Shown here piece after piece: positions 51,931 through 59,828 of a stretch of 64,000 bases of DNA. Below the pieces are notes generated by a model. The model saw only the letters and a list, made by a program, of their open reading frames with translations. It did not search any database and was not told where the DNA came from. The position numbers were made by a program, and so were the translations under genes. Source of the stretch: VGJV01 sp964646415 (GTDB taxonomy: Bacteria; Patescibacteriota; Minisyncoccia; UBA6257; 2-01-FULL-56-20); assembly GCA_964646415.1 (NCBI GenBank), contig CAZYEL010000005.1, forward strand, positions 1-64,000, read 5' to 3'. Position 1 is the stretch's first letter. Each line of letters starts with the position of its first letter.

Positions 51931-51950
51931 CCTGCCTGCCGGTAGGCAGG
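51931..51950. repeat. 20-bp REP-like palindrome, copy B
   Basis: CCTGCCTGCCGGTAGGCAGG, the exact reverse complement of the 20 bases at 32373-32392. Confidence 0.7.
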
Positions 51951-51990
51951 GTTGTGGGTTGTAGATGCAAACACAAACCGACCTTTCAAT

Positions 51991-52020
51991 AAAAATCCTC
52001 TACCCTAAAAGTGGTAGAGG
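51991..52020 (-). terminator. Terminator of the Nudix gene
   Basis: On the minus strand CCTCTACC and GGTAGAGG pair around an 8-base loop, then ATTTTT. A second hairpin (GTCCCG/CGGGAC) lies just upstream at about 52027-52045. Confidence 0.8.
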
Positions 52021-52059
52021 TCATCAGTCCCGCATGAGCCGGGACGGTTATTGCGAACC

Positions 52060-52491
52060 TCATCGCCTGTCCTTATTATACAATTTCAAATACATTTCCA
52101 CCGGTTCGCGGGTGGTTTGGGTGAGCGGTTCGGGGAGCTTGTCGATTGGAAACCAGCCGAATTCCTTGGTTTTGTCCGGTTCACAGTTTCGAGGTTTGCC
52201 TTTTGTGATGCGCGCGAGGTAGTGGAACGCCACCCAATGTTCTTTTTCTGCGGGGAGAATTTGGTTGGTAAATCCGAGGGATTCAAGGAGTTCGATTTCC
52301 ACTCCGAATTCTTCTTTTACTTCGCGCCGCACGGCGTCCTCCACCGTTTCGCCGTACTCCACGGCGCCGCCGGGTTTGCACCACATGCCAATCTCGTTCC
52401 TGTTTTTGCGCTTGAGGAGAAGGGTCTCGCCGCAGTCGTTCACGATGAGCGCGCCGCACCCCACGCCGATGTAGTCTTTTCCAGGTTCCAT
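52060..52491 (-). CDS. Nudix hydrolase
   Basis: 143 residues from MEPGKDYIGVGCGALIVN (a start 9 codons upstream at 52518 is possible). The Nudix box is complete: GGAVEYGETVEDAVRREVKEEFGV at about 47-70, fitting Gx5Ex7REUxEExGU. Such enzymes cleave nucleoside diphosphates linked to another group; the WCKPGG before the box resembles MutT/ADP-ribose-type members. Substrate unknown. Same strand as prfA, which lies upstream and ends 22 bases before the longer start, so possibly cotranscribed. Confidence 0.85.
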   Translation of the reverse strand: MEPGKDYIGVGCGALIVNDCGETLLLKRKNRNEIGMWCKPGGAVEYGETVEDAVRREVKEEFGVEIELLESLGFTNQILPAEKEHWVAFHYLARITKGKPRNCEPDKTKEFGWFPIDKLPEPLTQTTREPVEMYLKLYNKDRR

Positions 52492-52539
52492 GTTGTGTAA
52501 ATCCTCCGCCTGTGGCACCTCCTTTAGGAAAGGAGGAAT

Positions 52540-53271
52540 TTATTCCTTCGACTTCTCAATTTTTTTGAGCAACGCATCAAGGTCACCATCCAAAACCTTC
52601 TCAATATTATGTACTTTAGCACCAAACCTATGATCAGTTATTCTGTCGTCGGGGAAGTTATACGTGCGGATTTTCTCCGAGCGGTCGGCGGAGCCCACCT
52701 GCTCGCGCCGCATGTCGGTGACGGAACCGGTCGCTCTCTTTTGTTCCATATCGTAAAGCTTTGCGCGGAGCACCTCAAGCGCTTTCTCGCGGTTCGCATG
52801 CTGCGAGCGTTCCTCGCGGCAGGAGACGACGATGCCGGTGGGCTTGTGGAGAATCCGCACGGCGGTTTCCACCTTGTTCACGTTCTGCCCACCGGGGCCT
52901 CCCGCGCGGGAAAAGCTTACCTCAAGGTCGCCGAGGTTCACCGACACATCTTTTGCTTCCACAATCGGAAGAACCGCTACCGACGCGGTTGATGTATGCA
53001 CGCGTCCCGCTTTTTCCGTCTTTGGGATGCGCTGGACGCGGTGGACGCCCGATTCTTGCTTCAACGTTTCATATACTCCTTCGCCTTTGATTTCCGCGAC
53101 GAGCGATTTGAAACCGCTCAAGGATGTCTCGTTCTTGTCAAGAATGGCGAATCCCCAGCCCCGTTGGGCGGCATAGCGCTGATACATCCGCCCCAAATCT
53201 CCCGCGAAAATAGCGGCTTCATCGCCTCCCGCTCCCGCCCGTATTTCCATGATTATTTTTTGAGTGTCCAT
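52540..53271 (-). CDS. prfA: Peptide chain release factor 1, N-terminal domain missing
   Basis: 243 residues from MDTQKIIMEIRAGAGGDEAA; standard RF1 has about 360. The GGQ loop (GGPGGQNVNKVET) that triggers peptide release is intact, and the codon-reading tripeptide is PKT (in RIPKTEKAGR), an RF1-type PxT for UAA/UAG. Only domain 1, the N-terminal helical part, is missing. No in-frame extension encodes it upstream: the frame reaches 53337 with non-conserved residues. It may be the normal RF1 of this lineage. Divergent from the two receiver genes. Confidence 0.9.
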   Translation of the reverse strand: MDTQKIIMEIRAGAGGDEAAIFAGDLGRMYQRYAAQRGWGFAILDKNETSLSGFKSLVAEIKGEGVYETLKQESGVHRVQRIPKTEKAGRVHTSTASVAVLPIVEAKDVSVNLGDLEVSFSRAGGPGGQNVNKVETAVRILHKPTGIVVSCREERSQHANREKALEVLRAKLYDMEQKRATGSVTDMRREQVGSADRSEKIRTYNFPDDRITDHRFGAKVHNIEKVLDGDLDALLKKIEKSKE

Positions 53272-53370
53272 GTAATTATTGAAAGAGTTATTGATATTCC
53301 TCGCAGGGTTTTGCGACGCTATGCGGACCCGGTGCATTTCCGCCCTACTAAGATAATATCTCTACCATAT

Positions 53371-53380
53371 ATGATATACT
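53371..53380 (+). promoter_or_regulatory. Extended -10 promoter of the receiver/biosynthesis operon
   Basis: TATACT at 53375-53380 with TG one base upstream (TGA-TATACT), no clear -35. The ATG at 53387 is at the expected transcription start, so the message would be leaderless. Confidence 0.5.
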
Positions 53381-53386
53381 GAATCA

Positions 53387-53776
53387 ATGACGCAAGCATT
53401 GCTTCTTCTTGTGGTGGACGATGAGCCGTACTTCCGGGAAATATTTTCGAAGAAGCTTGTTTCTGCCGGTTTTCGCGTGGAAACCGCGGACAGCGGAGAA
53501 GCGGGAGTGAAGAAGGCAAAAGAGCTTCGCCCCAATTTGGTGCTTATGGACGTGAAAATGCTTGGCGTGGATGGTATTCACGCCATGATGAAAATAAAAG
53601 AAGATCCGCTTATGAAAGACACGAAAGTGGCGTTTCTTACGAATGCGGGAGAACGCACCGAGGAGAGCGGGTATGAAGGAGATCGCCAAGCCGCAAAGGG
53701 GATAGGCGCGGCGGGATATATCCAAAAAACGAACAATCTGGACGAAATCGTGAAGCAGATAAAGTCGCTTTTATAG
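53387..53776 (+). CDS. Single-domain response regulator (CheY-like receiver) 1
   Basis: 129 residues, one receiver domain. VVDDEPYF gives the acidic pair, LVLMDVKML the phospho-acceptor Asp at about 55, FLTNAG the switch Thr and YIQKTN the Lys. No output domain, so it acts by protein contact or phosphotransfer. It is followed 16 bases later by a second receiver and then by the biosynthetic run that ends with a histidine kinase. Confidence 0.88.
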   Translation: MTQALLLLVVDDEPYFREIFSKKLVSAGFRVETADSGEAGVKKAKELRPNLVLMDVKMLGVDGIHAMMKIKEDPLMKDTKVAFLTNAGERTEESGYEGDRQAAKGIGAAGYIQKTNNLDEIVKQIKSLL

Positions 53777-53792
53777 GCAACTGGCCCTCCTC

Positions 53793-54209
53793 ATGCCTTC
53801 TGCAAGAAAGAAGCCCGTGGTACTTGTGGTTGACGACGAAGCGCATTTTCTGGAGATTATGCGGTTAAAGCTCGCCGCCTCCGGTTTCAAGCCTGCGGTG
53901 TTTCAATGCGATACTGCGGCGCCCGCCGCCGAGCAATGTATGAAGCTTATGCCCGACCTTGTGCTTCTTGATATTTATCTTGCGGGAAAGCCGACTGGTC
54001 TTGATGCGGCGTACGCAATCAAGAAAAACCCCAAGACACAAGGAGTGAGGATCCTCTTTTGGAGTTCCTTTAACCGCGCGGCACTCGAGGGCTTTGGCAA
54101 ATCTTACCGGGCGGATATTGCATTTGAAGAAGGCGATTTTCTCGACAAGACCGCGGATCTCCAGATGGTAACCACAAGAATCCGAGAAGCACTCACGCAT
54201 GAGGTGTGA
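53793..54209 (+). CDS. Single-domain receiver-like protein 2
   Basis: 138 residues. VVDDEAHFLEI and LVLLDIYLAG give the acidic pair and phospho-Asp. The switch position has FWSSFN and the conserved Lys is replaced in a diverged C-terminus (FEEGDFLDKT), so phosphorylation control may be altered. No output domain. Its end overlaps the first possible start of the nitroreductase-like gene by 11 bases. Confidence 0.8.
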   Translation: MPSARKKPVVLVVDDEAHFLEIMRLKLAASGFKPAVFQCDTAAPAAEQCMKLMPDLVLLDIYLAGKPTGLDAAYAIKKNPKTQGVRILFWSSFNRAALEGFGKSYRADIAFEEGDFLDKTADLQMVTTRIREALTHEV

Positions 54210-55245
54210 AGAATGCCTAATGGCGGATCATCCTATGCAAAAGAATTATCTTGCGTGGGACATCGTATACGAAGATTTTTGGCGAAAATCGGCGGGGCGC
54301 GAACGGTTGCAATTTCTTCTGAACTTCGCGGTGCTTGCGCCGTCAAGCCATAACAGCCAGCCGTGGCGGTTTCGGGTCGGCGACGCGCATATTGAGATAC
54401 TGCCCGACCTTCGGCGGGCGCTCCCGGTGAGCGACCCCGATAACCGGCATCTTTTTATCGGGTTGGGATGCGCGCTCGAAAATATTCTCGTCGCTGCGGA
54501 TTATTACGGTCTGGAAACGACGGTCGAATATATGCCGGAAAACGGAGTGGAAATTGCGGTTCGCGTACTTTTTGCCGGCGGGGGAGCAAAGAATACCGAC
54601 GCGAGGCATCTTATTTTTTCGATTCCGCAGCGCCGGATGAACCGGAACCGATACCGCGAGCACCCTTCGCTCACGGCGTTTTTCGCATGGGCGAGCAGTT
54701 TTGCTTCCGAGGAGGTGTGCGTGGAAACGGTTGCTGACCAGGCGAAGAAAGAGCGCATCGCCGATATTCTTATGGAATCGCGAGTGCGTGCATTTTCGCA
54801 TAAGCCTTTTCGCCATGAAATGGCGGGGTACAAAAGAAATAACCTCACGCATTCCGGGGTGGGCATTACGGGAAACACGATGGGATTCAGCACTCCATTC
54901 TCGCTCATTGCGCCGTTTCTAATCCGGCACATGAACGTGATGAAGGTGATTCGGAAAAGCGAAGAGCGATTACTCAAAAACGATACGCCGGTTTTTGTGA
55001 TTGTGGGAACGCATGAGAATAATCCTCGCGCATGGATTCTTGCAGGCCGGGCGCTTGAACGACTCCTGCTTGAAACGGAGCGCCGGGGGCTGGCGGCGGC
55101 GATAAGCGCGGTTCCGCCGGACGTCGCACCCCTCCAAAAGGCGCTTGGAACAAAATGCCGCCCCCAAATGTTTCTTCGTTTGGGATACGCGGAAAAACTG
55201 CCGCCGCATTCGCCGCGGCTTCGGGCGGAGGAAGTAGTCGAATAA
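54199..55245 (+). CDS. Nitroreductase-family flavoprotein (Acg/Rv3131-like)
   Basis: 348 residues. FAVLAPSSHNSQPWRFRV at about 37-54 is the FMN-binding signature of the two-lobed Acg-type nitroreductases, and RRMNRNRY, WILAGRALERLLLETERRGLAAA and FLRLGYAE follow in the right order. Such proteins bind FMN and may reduce or oxidise small molecules or store flavin. The start could also be 54220 or 54235 (MQKNYLAW). In mycobacteria a nitroreductase domain is fused to a ThiF domain (Rv1355c type); here a ThiF gene lies four genes further on, which supports a joint role. Confidence 0.8.
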   Translation: MRCEECLMADHPMQKNYLAWDIVYEDFWRKSAGRERLQFLLNFAVLAPSSHNSQPWRFRVGDAHIEILPDLRRALPVSDPDNRHLFIGLGCALENILVAADYYGLETTVEYMPENGVEIAVRVLFAGGGAKNTDARHLIFSIPQRRMNRNRYREHPSLTAFFAWASSFASEEVCVETVADQAKKERIADILMESRVRAFSHKPFRHEMAGYKRNNLTHSGVGITGNTMGFSTPFSLIAPFLIRHMNVMKVIRKSEERLLKNDTPVFVIVGTHENNPRAWILAGRALERLLLETERRGLAAAISAVPPDVAPLQKALGTKCRPQMFLRLGYAEKLPPHSPRLRAEEVVE

Positions 55246-55249
55246 TCCC

Positions 55250-56293
55250 ATGTCTATAAAGAGAATCAAAACTAAAAAATTTCCGGAATACGACCGGCAC
55301 GAGAGTGTGACGCGGATAGAGAATCGGGAGCTTGGGGTGGTGGGATTCATTGCCGTGCACCGGAGGAAAGGGGAAAATCCTTCACTTGGAGCTACCCGCC
55401 TCTGGAGCTATGGGGAGGAGTCCGAAGCGTTACGGGATGCGTTGCGGCTTTCGTGGCTTATGTCGTACAAATCGGCGTTCGCCGAGCTTCCGTACGGCGG
55501 GGCGAAAGCGGCGCTGGTTCTTCGGGGAGAGATGCCCGACCGGGAAGAGCTTTTCGCTTGGTACGCCGAAGCGGTAAACAGTCTTAAAGGGAAATTCGTC
55601 ACGGGGTCGGACGTGGGGGTGAGTCCGCAGGACGTGGAGCGGATGCGCGCCGGAAGCCGGTTCATCATCGGGAACGGCGTTCCCGCGGAGCACTATACGG
55701 CCGTGGGGGTGGTAAAGAGCATCGAGGCGGCGCTTGAAGCGGTGTATGGTTCTCCCGCGATTCAGGGAAGAACATTTGCGGTGCAGGGGCTTGGGAAGAC
55801 GGGTCTTGGACTTGTGCGGCTTTTGTATCCTCATGCGAAGAAGATAACCGTTTCAGATGTGAGCCCGGAGAAATTGCAGGATGCCCGGAAAGAGTTCCCG
55901 CAGCTCGTGTTTGAAGAGCCGTCCCGCATTCATCAGGCGGAGGCGGATGTGTTTTCCCCATGTGCATTGCATCACAGTGTGAACGCCCGCACGGTAAAGG
56001 AATTGCATTGCCGGGCGGTTGTGGGAAGCGCAAACAACCAGCTTGAAAGCGCACAGGTGGGCGAGGAACTCCATGCACGCGGGATTCTCTACGCTCCGGA
56101 CTATGTGGCGAACAATGGGGGGCTTATCAGCGTTGCCGACCAATATGCGGGCGGCACTCACGATGACGCGCGAATTATGCGGCAGATAGAACATTCACAG
56201 GAAAAGCTCAAAGGGATACTTGTCGAGAGTAAAGCTACGGGAACTCCTCCGGTCACGCTCGCCGACCGGCACGCCGCTTCCATGCTTGCATGA
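55250..56293 (+). CDS. Glu/Leu/Phe/Val dehydrogenase family protein
   Basis: 347 residues. AELPYGGAKAAL at about 81-92 holds the catalytic lysine region, GSDVGVSPQDV at about 121 follows, and the Rossmann motif is GLGKTGLGL at about 181. This family interconverts an amino acid and its 2-keto acid with NAD(P). The small size and PYGGAK wording fit leucine/phenylalanine dehydrogenases more than GDH. It starts 4 bases after the nitroreductase stop, and its own stop overlaps the next start (ATGA at 56290). In this run it might supply or remove the amino group of a product precursor. Confidence 0.83.
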   Translation: MSIKRIKTKKFPEYDRHESVTRIENRELGVVGFIAVHRRKGENPSLGATRLWSYGEESEALRDALRLSWLMSYKSAFAELPYGGAKAALVLRGEMPDREELFAWYAEAVNSLKGKFVTGSDVGVSPQDVERMRAGSRFIIGNGVPAEHYTAVGVVKSIEAALEAVYGSPAIQGRTFAVQGLGKTGLGLVRLLYPHAKKITVSDVSPEKLQDARKEFPQLVFEEPSRIHQAEADVFSPCALHHSVNARTVKELHCRAVVGSANNQLESAQVGEELHARGILYAPDYVANNGGLISVADQYAGGTHDDARIMRQIEHSQEKLKGILVESKATGTPPVTLADRHAASMLA

Positions 56294-57843
56294 GTACTGT
56301 GGAGAAATCCGGTTCCCGTTTCCCCGATGCGCCGCTTGGGCTTGGCGCGACGGAGACGCTCACGCTTTTGCGCCATATGGATGAGTATGGATGGATGCGG
56401 CGCGGCGAGAGGCGTACGCTCAAGTTCTTTCACGAGGCGGCGCAGCGGGTTCCCGCATACAAGGATTTTTTGGAGAAAAACGGAGTCAAACCCGAGCTTG
56501 TGAAAACGATCGGGGATTTCAAAAAGATCCCGCTTACCACCAAAGAAAACTATTTGCTGCAGTATCCTCTCGCGGAGCTTTCATGGGATGGGAACTTCAC
56601 GCGCGGGAAGTGGATAATCTCGTCCACGTCGGGGTCTACGGGAGAACCTTTCTATTTCCCGAGAACCCGCTATCAGGACGAGCAGTTCACGCTTACCGCC
56701 GAGCTTTGTTTCCGGGAATTCTTCGGCATTGAAAGAAAATCCACGCTTTTTATAGATTGTTTTGCTTTGGGGGTTTGGATCGGGGGAATGTTCATGTATC
56801 AGGTGGTGCGCACGCTCATTGATTCCGGGCGGTATCGGCTTTCTCTCATCACTCCGGGCGCGGACAAAACCGAAGCGATTAAGGCGTTCAAAAACCTTGC
56901 GCCGCATTTCGACCAGGTAATCATCGGAGGATACGCTCCGCTCGTGAAGGATTTAATCGACGACGGAGTGCGGGCGGGCATCGAATGGCGCAAATACGAT
57001 GTGAAATATTTTTTCGCCGCGGAGGGGTTCACCGAAGGATTTCGGGATTACATTGTAGCGCATGGGGGAGTAAAGCATCCTCTTGCGGGTACGCTCAATC
57101 ACTATGGCACGGCGGATTTGGGCACTATGGCGCACGAAACTCCATTGAGCATTCTGGTGCGGCGTCTTGCGGTGAACGACGAGGCGCTTTTTGGGAAGAT
57201 TTTCCCCGAAGCATACCGGGAGCCCACGCTCACGCAGTTTATTCCCGAGCTTTTTTATTTTGAGGAAGTGGAGGGTGTTCTTGCGTGCTCCGCGCTCGGA
57301 GGGTTGCCCTTGCTTCGGTATAATTTGAAAGACAGGGGCGGGGTGGCAACGCTTGAGGCGGTTGCGGCGCATTGCGCGGCGCGGGGAATGGATTTATTTG
57401 AGGAGGCGAGGCAGCGGGGAGTCGGGAACATGCTCTGGCAGCTGCCGTTCGTTTATCTTTACGAGCGGGATGACCTTGTGGCAAGTATCTACAGCGTGAA
57501 TATCTATCCGCAAAGTATCCAGCGGGCGCTCCAGCGTCAGGAGTTTGAAGAGATGCTCACCGGGAAATTCACGTTATGGGTTGATTACGACGGCGCGCAG
57601 AATCAGGTTTTGAAGATTTATATCGAATTGAAAACGGGAGCACGCGTGGGCGAGGCGTTTGAGGGAAAGGTTCTTGCGGCAGTGCTCGAAGTGTTGCATA
57701 AGGAAAATTCGGAATGGCGTGACTTCTACGCCCAGGAGCATATTCGCGACAAGGTGACGCCACGGCTTGAGTTTTTGAATTATCAGGACCCGGCGCATTT
57801 TGCTCCCGGCCGAAAACAGAAATGGGTAAAAAAGAAAGCATGA
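56290..57843 (+). CDS. PaaK/CapK-like AMP-forming ligase (ANL superfamily)
   Basis: 517 residues. STSGSTGEPFYF at about 115-126 is the phosphate-binding loop, IPLTTKENY precedes it as in phenylacetate-CoA ligase/coenzyme F390 synthetase relatives, and NHYGTADLGTMAHE at about 271-284 is the A5-like motif. It would activate a carboxylic acid as acyl-AMP and pass it to CoA, an amine or another acceptor. The C-terminal mobile domain is present but diverged. Coupled to the gene before (ATGA at 56290) and after (ATGA at 57840). Acid substrate unknown. Confidence 0.82.
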   Translation: MSTVEKSGSRFPDAPLGLGATETLTLLRHMDEYGWMRRGERRTLKFFHEAAQRVPAYKDFLEKNGVKPELVKTIGDFKKIPLTTKENYLLQYPLAELSWDGNFTRGKWIISSTSGSTGEPFYFPRTRYQDEQFTLTAELCFREFFGIERKSTLFIDCFALGVWIGGMFMYQVVRTLIDSGRYRLSLITPGADKTEAIKAFKNLAPHFDQVIIGGYAPLVKDLIDDGVRAGIEWRKYDVKYFFAAEGFTEGFRDYIVAHGGVKHPLAGTLNHYGTADLGTMAHETPLSILVRRLAVNDEALFGKIFPEAYREPTLTQFIPELFYFEEVEGVLACSALGGLPLLRYNLKDRGGVATLEAVAAHCAARGMDLFEEARQRGVGNMLWQLPFVYLYERDDLVASIYSVNIYPQSIQRALQRQEFEEMLTGKFTLWVDYDGAQNQVLKIYIELKTGARVGEAFEGKVLAAVLEVLHKENSEWRDFYAQEHIRDKVTPRLEFLNYQDPAHFAPGRKQKWVKKKA

Positions 57844-58943
57844 AAAATAGCATGGAAGAAAAACCGGTGATTCTCCGCCAGGGAGTGAACTCCCTCGAAG
57901 ATTTGGTGCGCCTTCGGGCGGAAAAAAGGGTATGGCGCGAGAAGGACATTTACAAAAATCAATGCGAAGAGCTTTTTGAGATTACTTATCCGGAGCGCAT
58001 CGGCACCCCCGATTTCAAAGAAGCCCGGGCGGCGTTCGTGGAGACTCGCCTCGCGGAATGTAAAGTGCGCCTCGCGGGGAACTGGGTTTATTTCCCGTGG
58101 AGCGGGGTTTTGCTTCACACGGTTAAGGAGGAGGAATACGCGCGTTTGCGCACGAATCGGAACCGGAATCTCATCACCGAAGAGGAACAGCGGAAACTGG
58201 CGGATTCTTGCGTGGGACTTGTCGGACTTTCCGTCGGCAGCAATGTTGCCGCGGCGCTTGTGTACGGCGGCATCGCGAAGCGGCTTAAGCTCGCGGAGTT
58301 CGATGTGCTTGAGACGACGAACTTGAACCGCGTACGCGGGCGCCTGGAGCATATCGGCATGAAAAAATCGCAGATGGTCGCACAGCAGCTTTATGAGGTG
58401 GATCCATACCTCCAGCTTGTGCATTACGAAGAGAAAATGAGCGCCGGGAACCTACGGGAGTTTTTCCGTGATGAACCGCGGCCGCAGGTCGTGTTTGAAA
58501 TCATGGACAGCTTCGAGGTGAAGCTCCAGCTTCGGGCGTTCGCGCGGGACTACGGCGTTCCGGTGATTATGGTGACCAATCTGGGAGACCGGGTGCTCAT
58601 GGATATCGAGCGGTATGACATCGACAAAAATATCGAATACTTCAACGGCAGGGCGGGGAGTGTTCCCCGCGACATTTTGGAACGCCCCGACGTAAACGAT
58701 GCGTTGAAGCACCAATATGCGGTTGCTCTCGCGGGCGTAGAGCATATCCCGCAGCGGGCGCTCGACTCTGTGGCGGAAATCGGAAAAACGCTTGTGGGGC
58801 GGCCGCAACTCGCGAGTACCGTGGCGCTTGCGGCGGGATTTGGGGCATATTGCACCCGGAAAATCATTCTTGGAGAACCGCTGCCCAGCCGTTCATGGCT
58901 TGTGGATCTTGAGAAGATATTCAGCGAGCCCAATGCGCTATGA
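57840..58943 (+). CDS. ThiF/E1-like adenylating enzyme (Rv1355c-like)
   Basis: 367 residues from the ATG that overlaps the ligase stop. The E1 Rossmann motif is GLVGLSVGSNVAAAL at about 126-140, and FDVLETTNLNRVRGRLEH gives the acidic loop and the N-R pair used for adenylation. The first 120 residues are a separate domain. There is no obvious CxxC zinc pair or catalytic cysteine of the ubiquitin-type E1 enzymes. Best fit is the ThiF part of Rv1355c-type proteins, whose job is unknown. It would adenylate a carboxylate, perhaps the C-terminus of a peptide or a small acid. Next start overlaps (ATGA at 58940). Confidence 0.8.
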   Translation: MKNSMEEKPVILRQGVNSLEDLVRLRAEKRVWREKDIYKNQCEELFEITYPERIGTPDFKEARAAFVETRLAECKVRLAGNWVYFPWSGVLLHTVKEEEYARLRTNRNRNLITEEEQRKLADSCVGLVGLSVGSNVAAALVYGGIAKRLKLAEFDVLETTNLNRVRGRLEHIGMKKSQMVAQQLYEVDPYLQLVHYEEKMSAGNLREFFRDEPRPQVVFEIMDSFEVKLQLRAFARDYGVPVIMVTNLGDRVLMDIERYDIDKNIEYFNGRAGSVPRDILERPDVNDALKHQYAVALAGVEHIPQRALDSVAEIGKTLVGRPQLASTVALAAGFGAYCTRKIILGEPLPSRSWLVDLEKIFSEPNAL

Positions 58944-59809
58944 ATGAAATTACGGAAAAGAATCTCGCGAACGCGGTGGGAGTGCTTGTTACAATCAGGA
59001 GCATTGCGGTTGATGGGTACGAGATTAATTACGCAGTTGCGGGGTCGGGTCCCGCACTTCTTCTCCTGCACGGCGGGAACTTCGGGTGGGGGATGTGGTA
59101 TCCAAACATCGCGGAGTTCGCAAAACGTTTTACCGTATATGCGATGGACTTGCCGGGCGCGGGGCGTTCTTCCCCGGTAGATTACAGGCATCTCAATCCC
59201 GAGAAAGATTTTACTCAGACTGCGCTGCACTTCATCCGTGCATTGGGACTTTCTTCGGTTTCGGTTATCGGGCACTCGATAGGCGCATGGGCAGCGCTCC
59301 GTCTTGCTTCTGGAGGCGGATCGGAAGTGAGGAAGCTTGTGCTGGCTGACCCCGTGGGATTTTCCACGCACGCGGGATTTCCGGAAAAGGTTTTGGGAAT
59401 GTACCCCTTCGCGCTCTTTCTTGGAAACACGGTGCTCCGTCCGCGGCGGGGCAATAAGAACCTTGAACGGTTTCTTCGGAGCGCATTTTATAACGCCGCG
59501 CTTCCTTTAACTCCCGAGTTTGTTGATTATTTCTACGAAACGATGAAGCGGTCGCATGGAATACGGCTTATAAGCCGTCTGATCGCGTTGCGGAGGGATT
59601 TTTTCCTTCCGGACGCGCTTGCATATGTGCGGGAACGTGCCTTAATAATCTGGGGGGAGAACGATGCCACCCTTCCCTTTAAGAACACAGTATTGTTTCG
59701 CAATCCCGTTCCCGGCATCCGGGTGGAAGTTTTCCCGATGACCGGGCATGTTCCCTCGCTTGAGCAGAAAGAGCGTTTCAATACGATAGCGATGCAATTC
59801 CTTTCATGA
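58940..59809 (+). CDS. Alpha/beta hydrolase
   Basis: 289 residues. LLLLHGGNFGWGMW forms the oxyanion region, VIGHSIGAWAALRLA the nucleophile elbow (Ser at about 114), IIWGENDATLPF the acid and MTGHVPSLEQ the catalytic His. Family members hydrolyse esters, amides or lactones, or act as thioesterases or cyclases. In this operon it could release or edit the product of the ligase/E1 pair. Overlaps the ThiF gene by four bases; the kinase starts 19 bases after its stop. Confidence 0.85.
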   Translation: MNEITEKNLANAVGVLVTIRSIAVDGYEINYAVAGSGPALLLLHGGNFGWGMWYPNIAEFAKRFTVYAMDLPGAGRSSPVDYRHLNPEKDFTQTALHFIRALGLSSVSVIGHSIGAWAALRLASGGGSEVRKLVLADPVGFSTHAGFPEKVLGMYPFALFLGNTVLRPRRGNKNLERFLRSAFYNAALPLTPEFVDYFYETMKRSHGIRLISRLIALRRDFFLPDALAYVRERALIIWGENDATLPFKNTVLFRNPVPGIRVEVFPMTGHVPSLEQKERFNTIAMQFLS

Positions 59810-59828
59810 TTTTTTCCAACTCTTTTCT

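Noticed and set aside
51998..52045. Two adjacent hairpins as a possible new structured RNA
   Set aside because: They lie right behind the Nudix stop and the distal one has a T run, so a terminator explains them.
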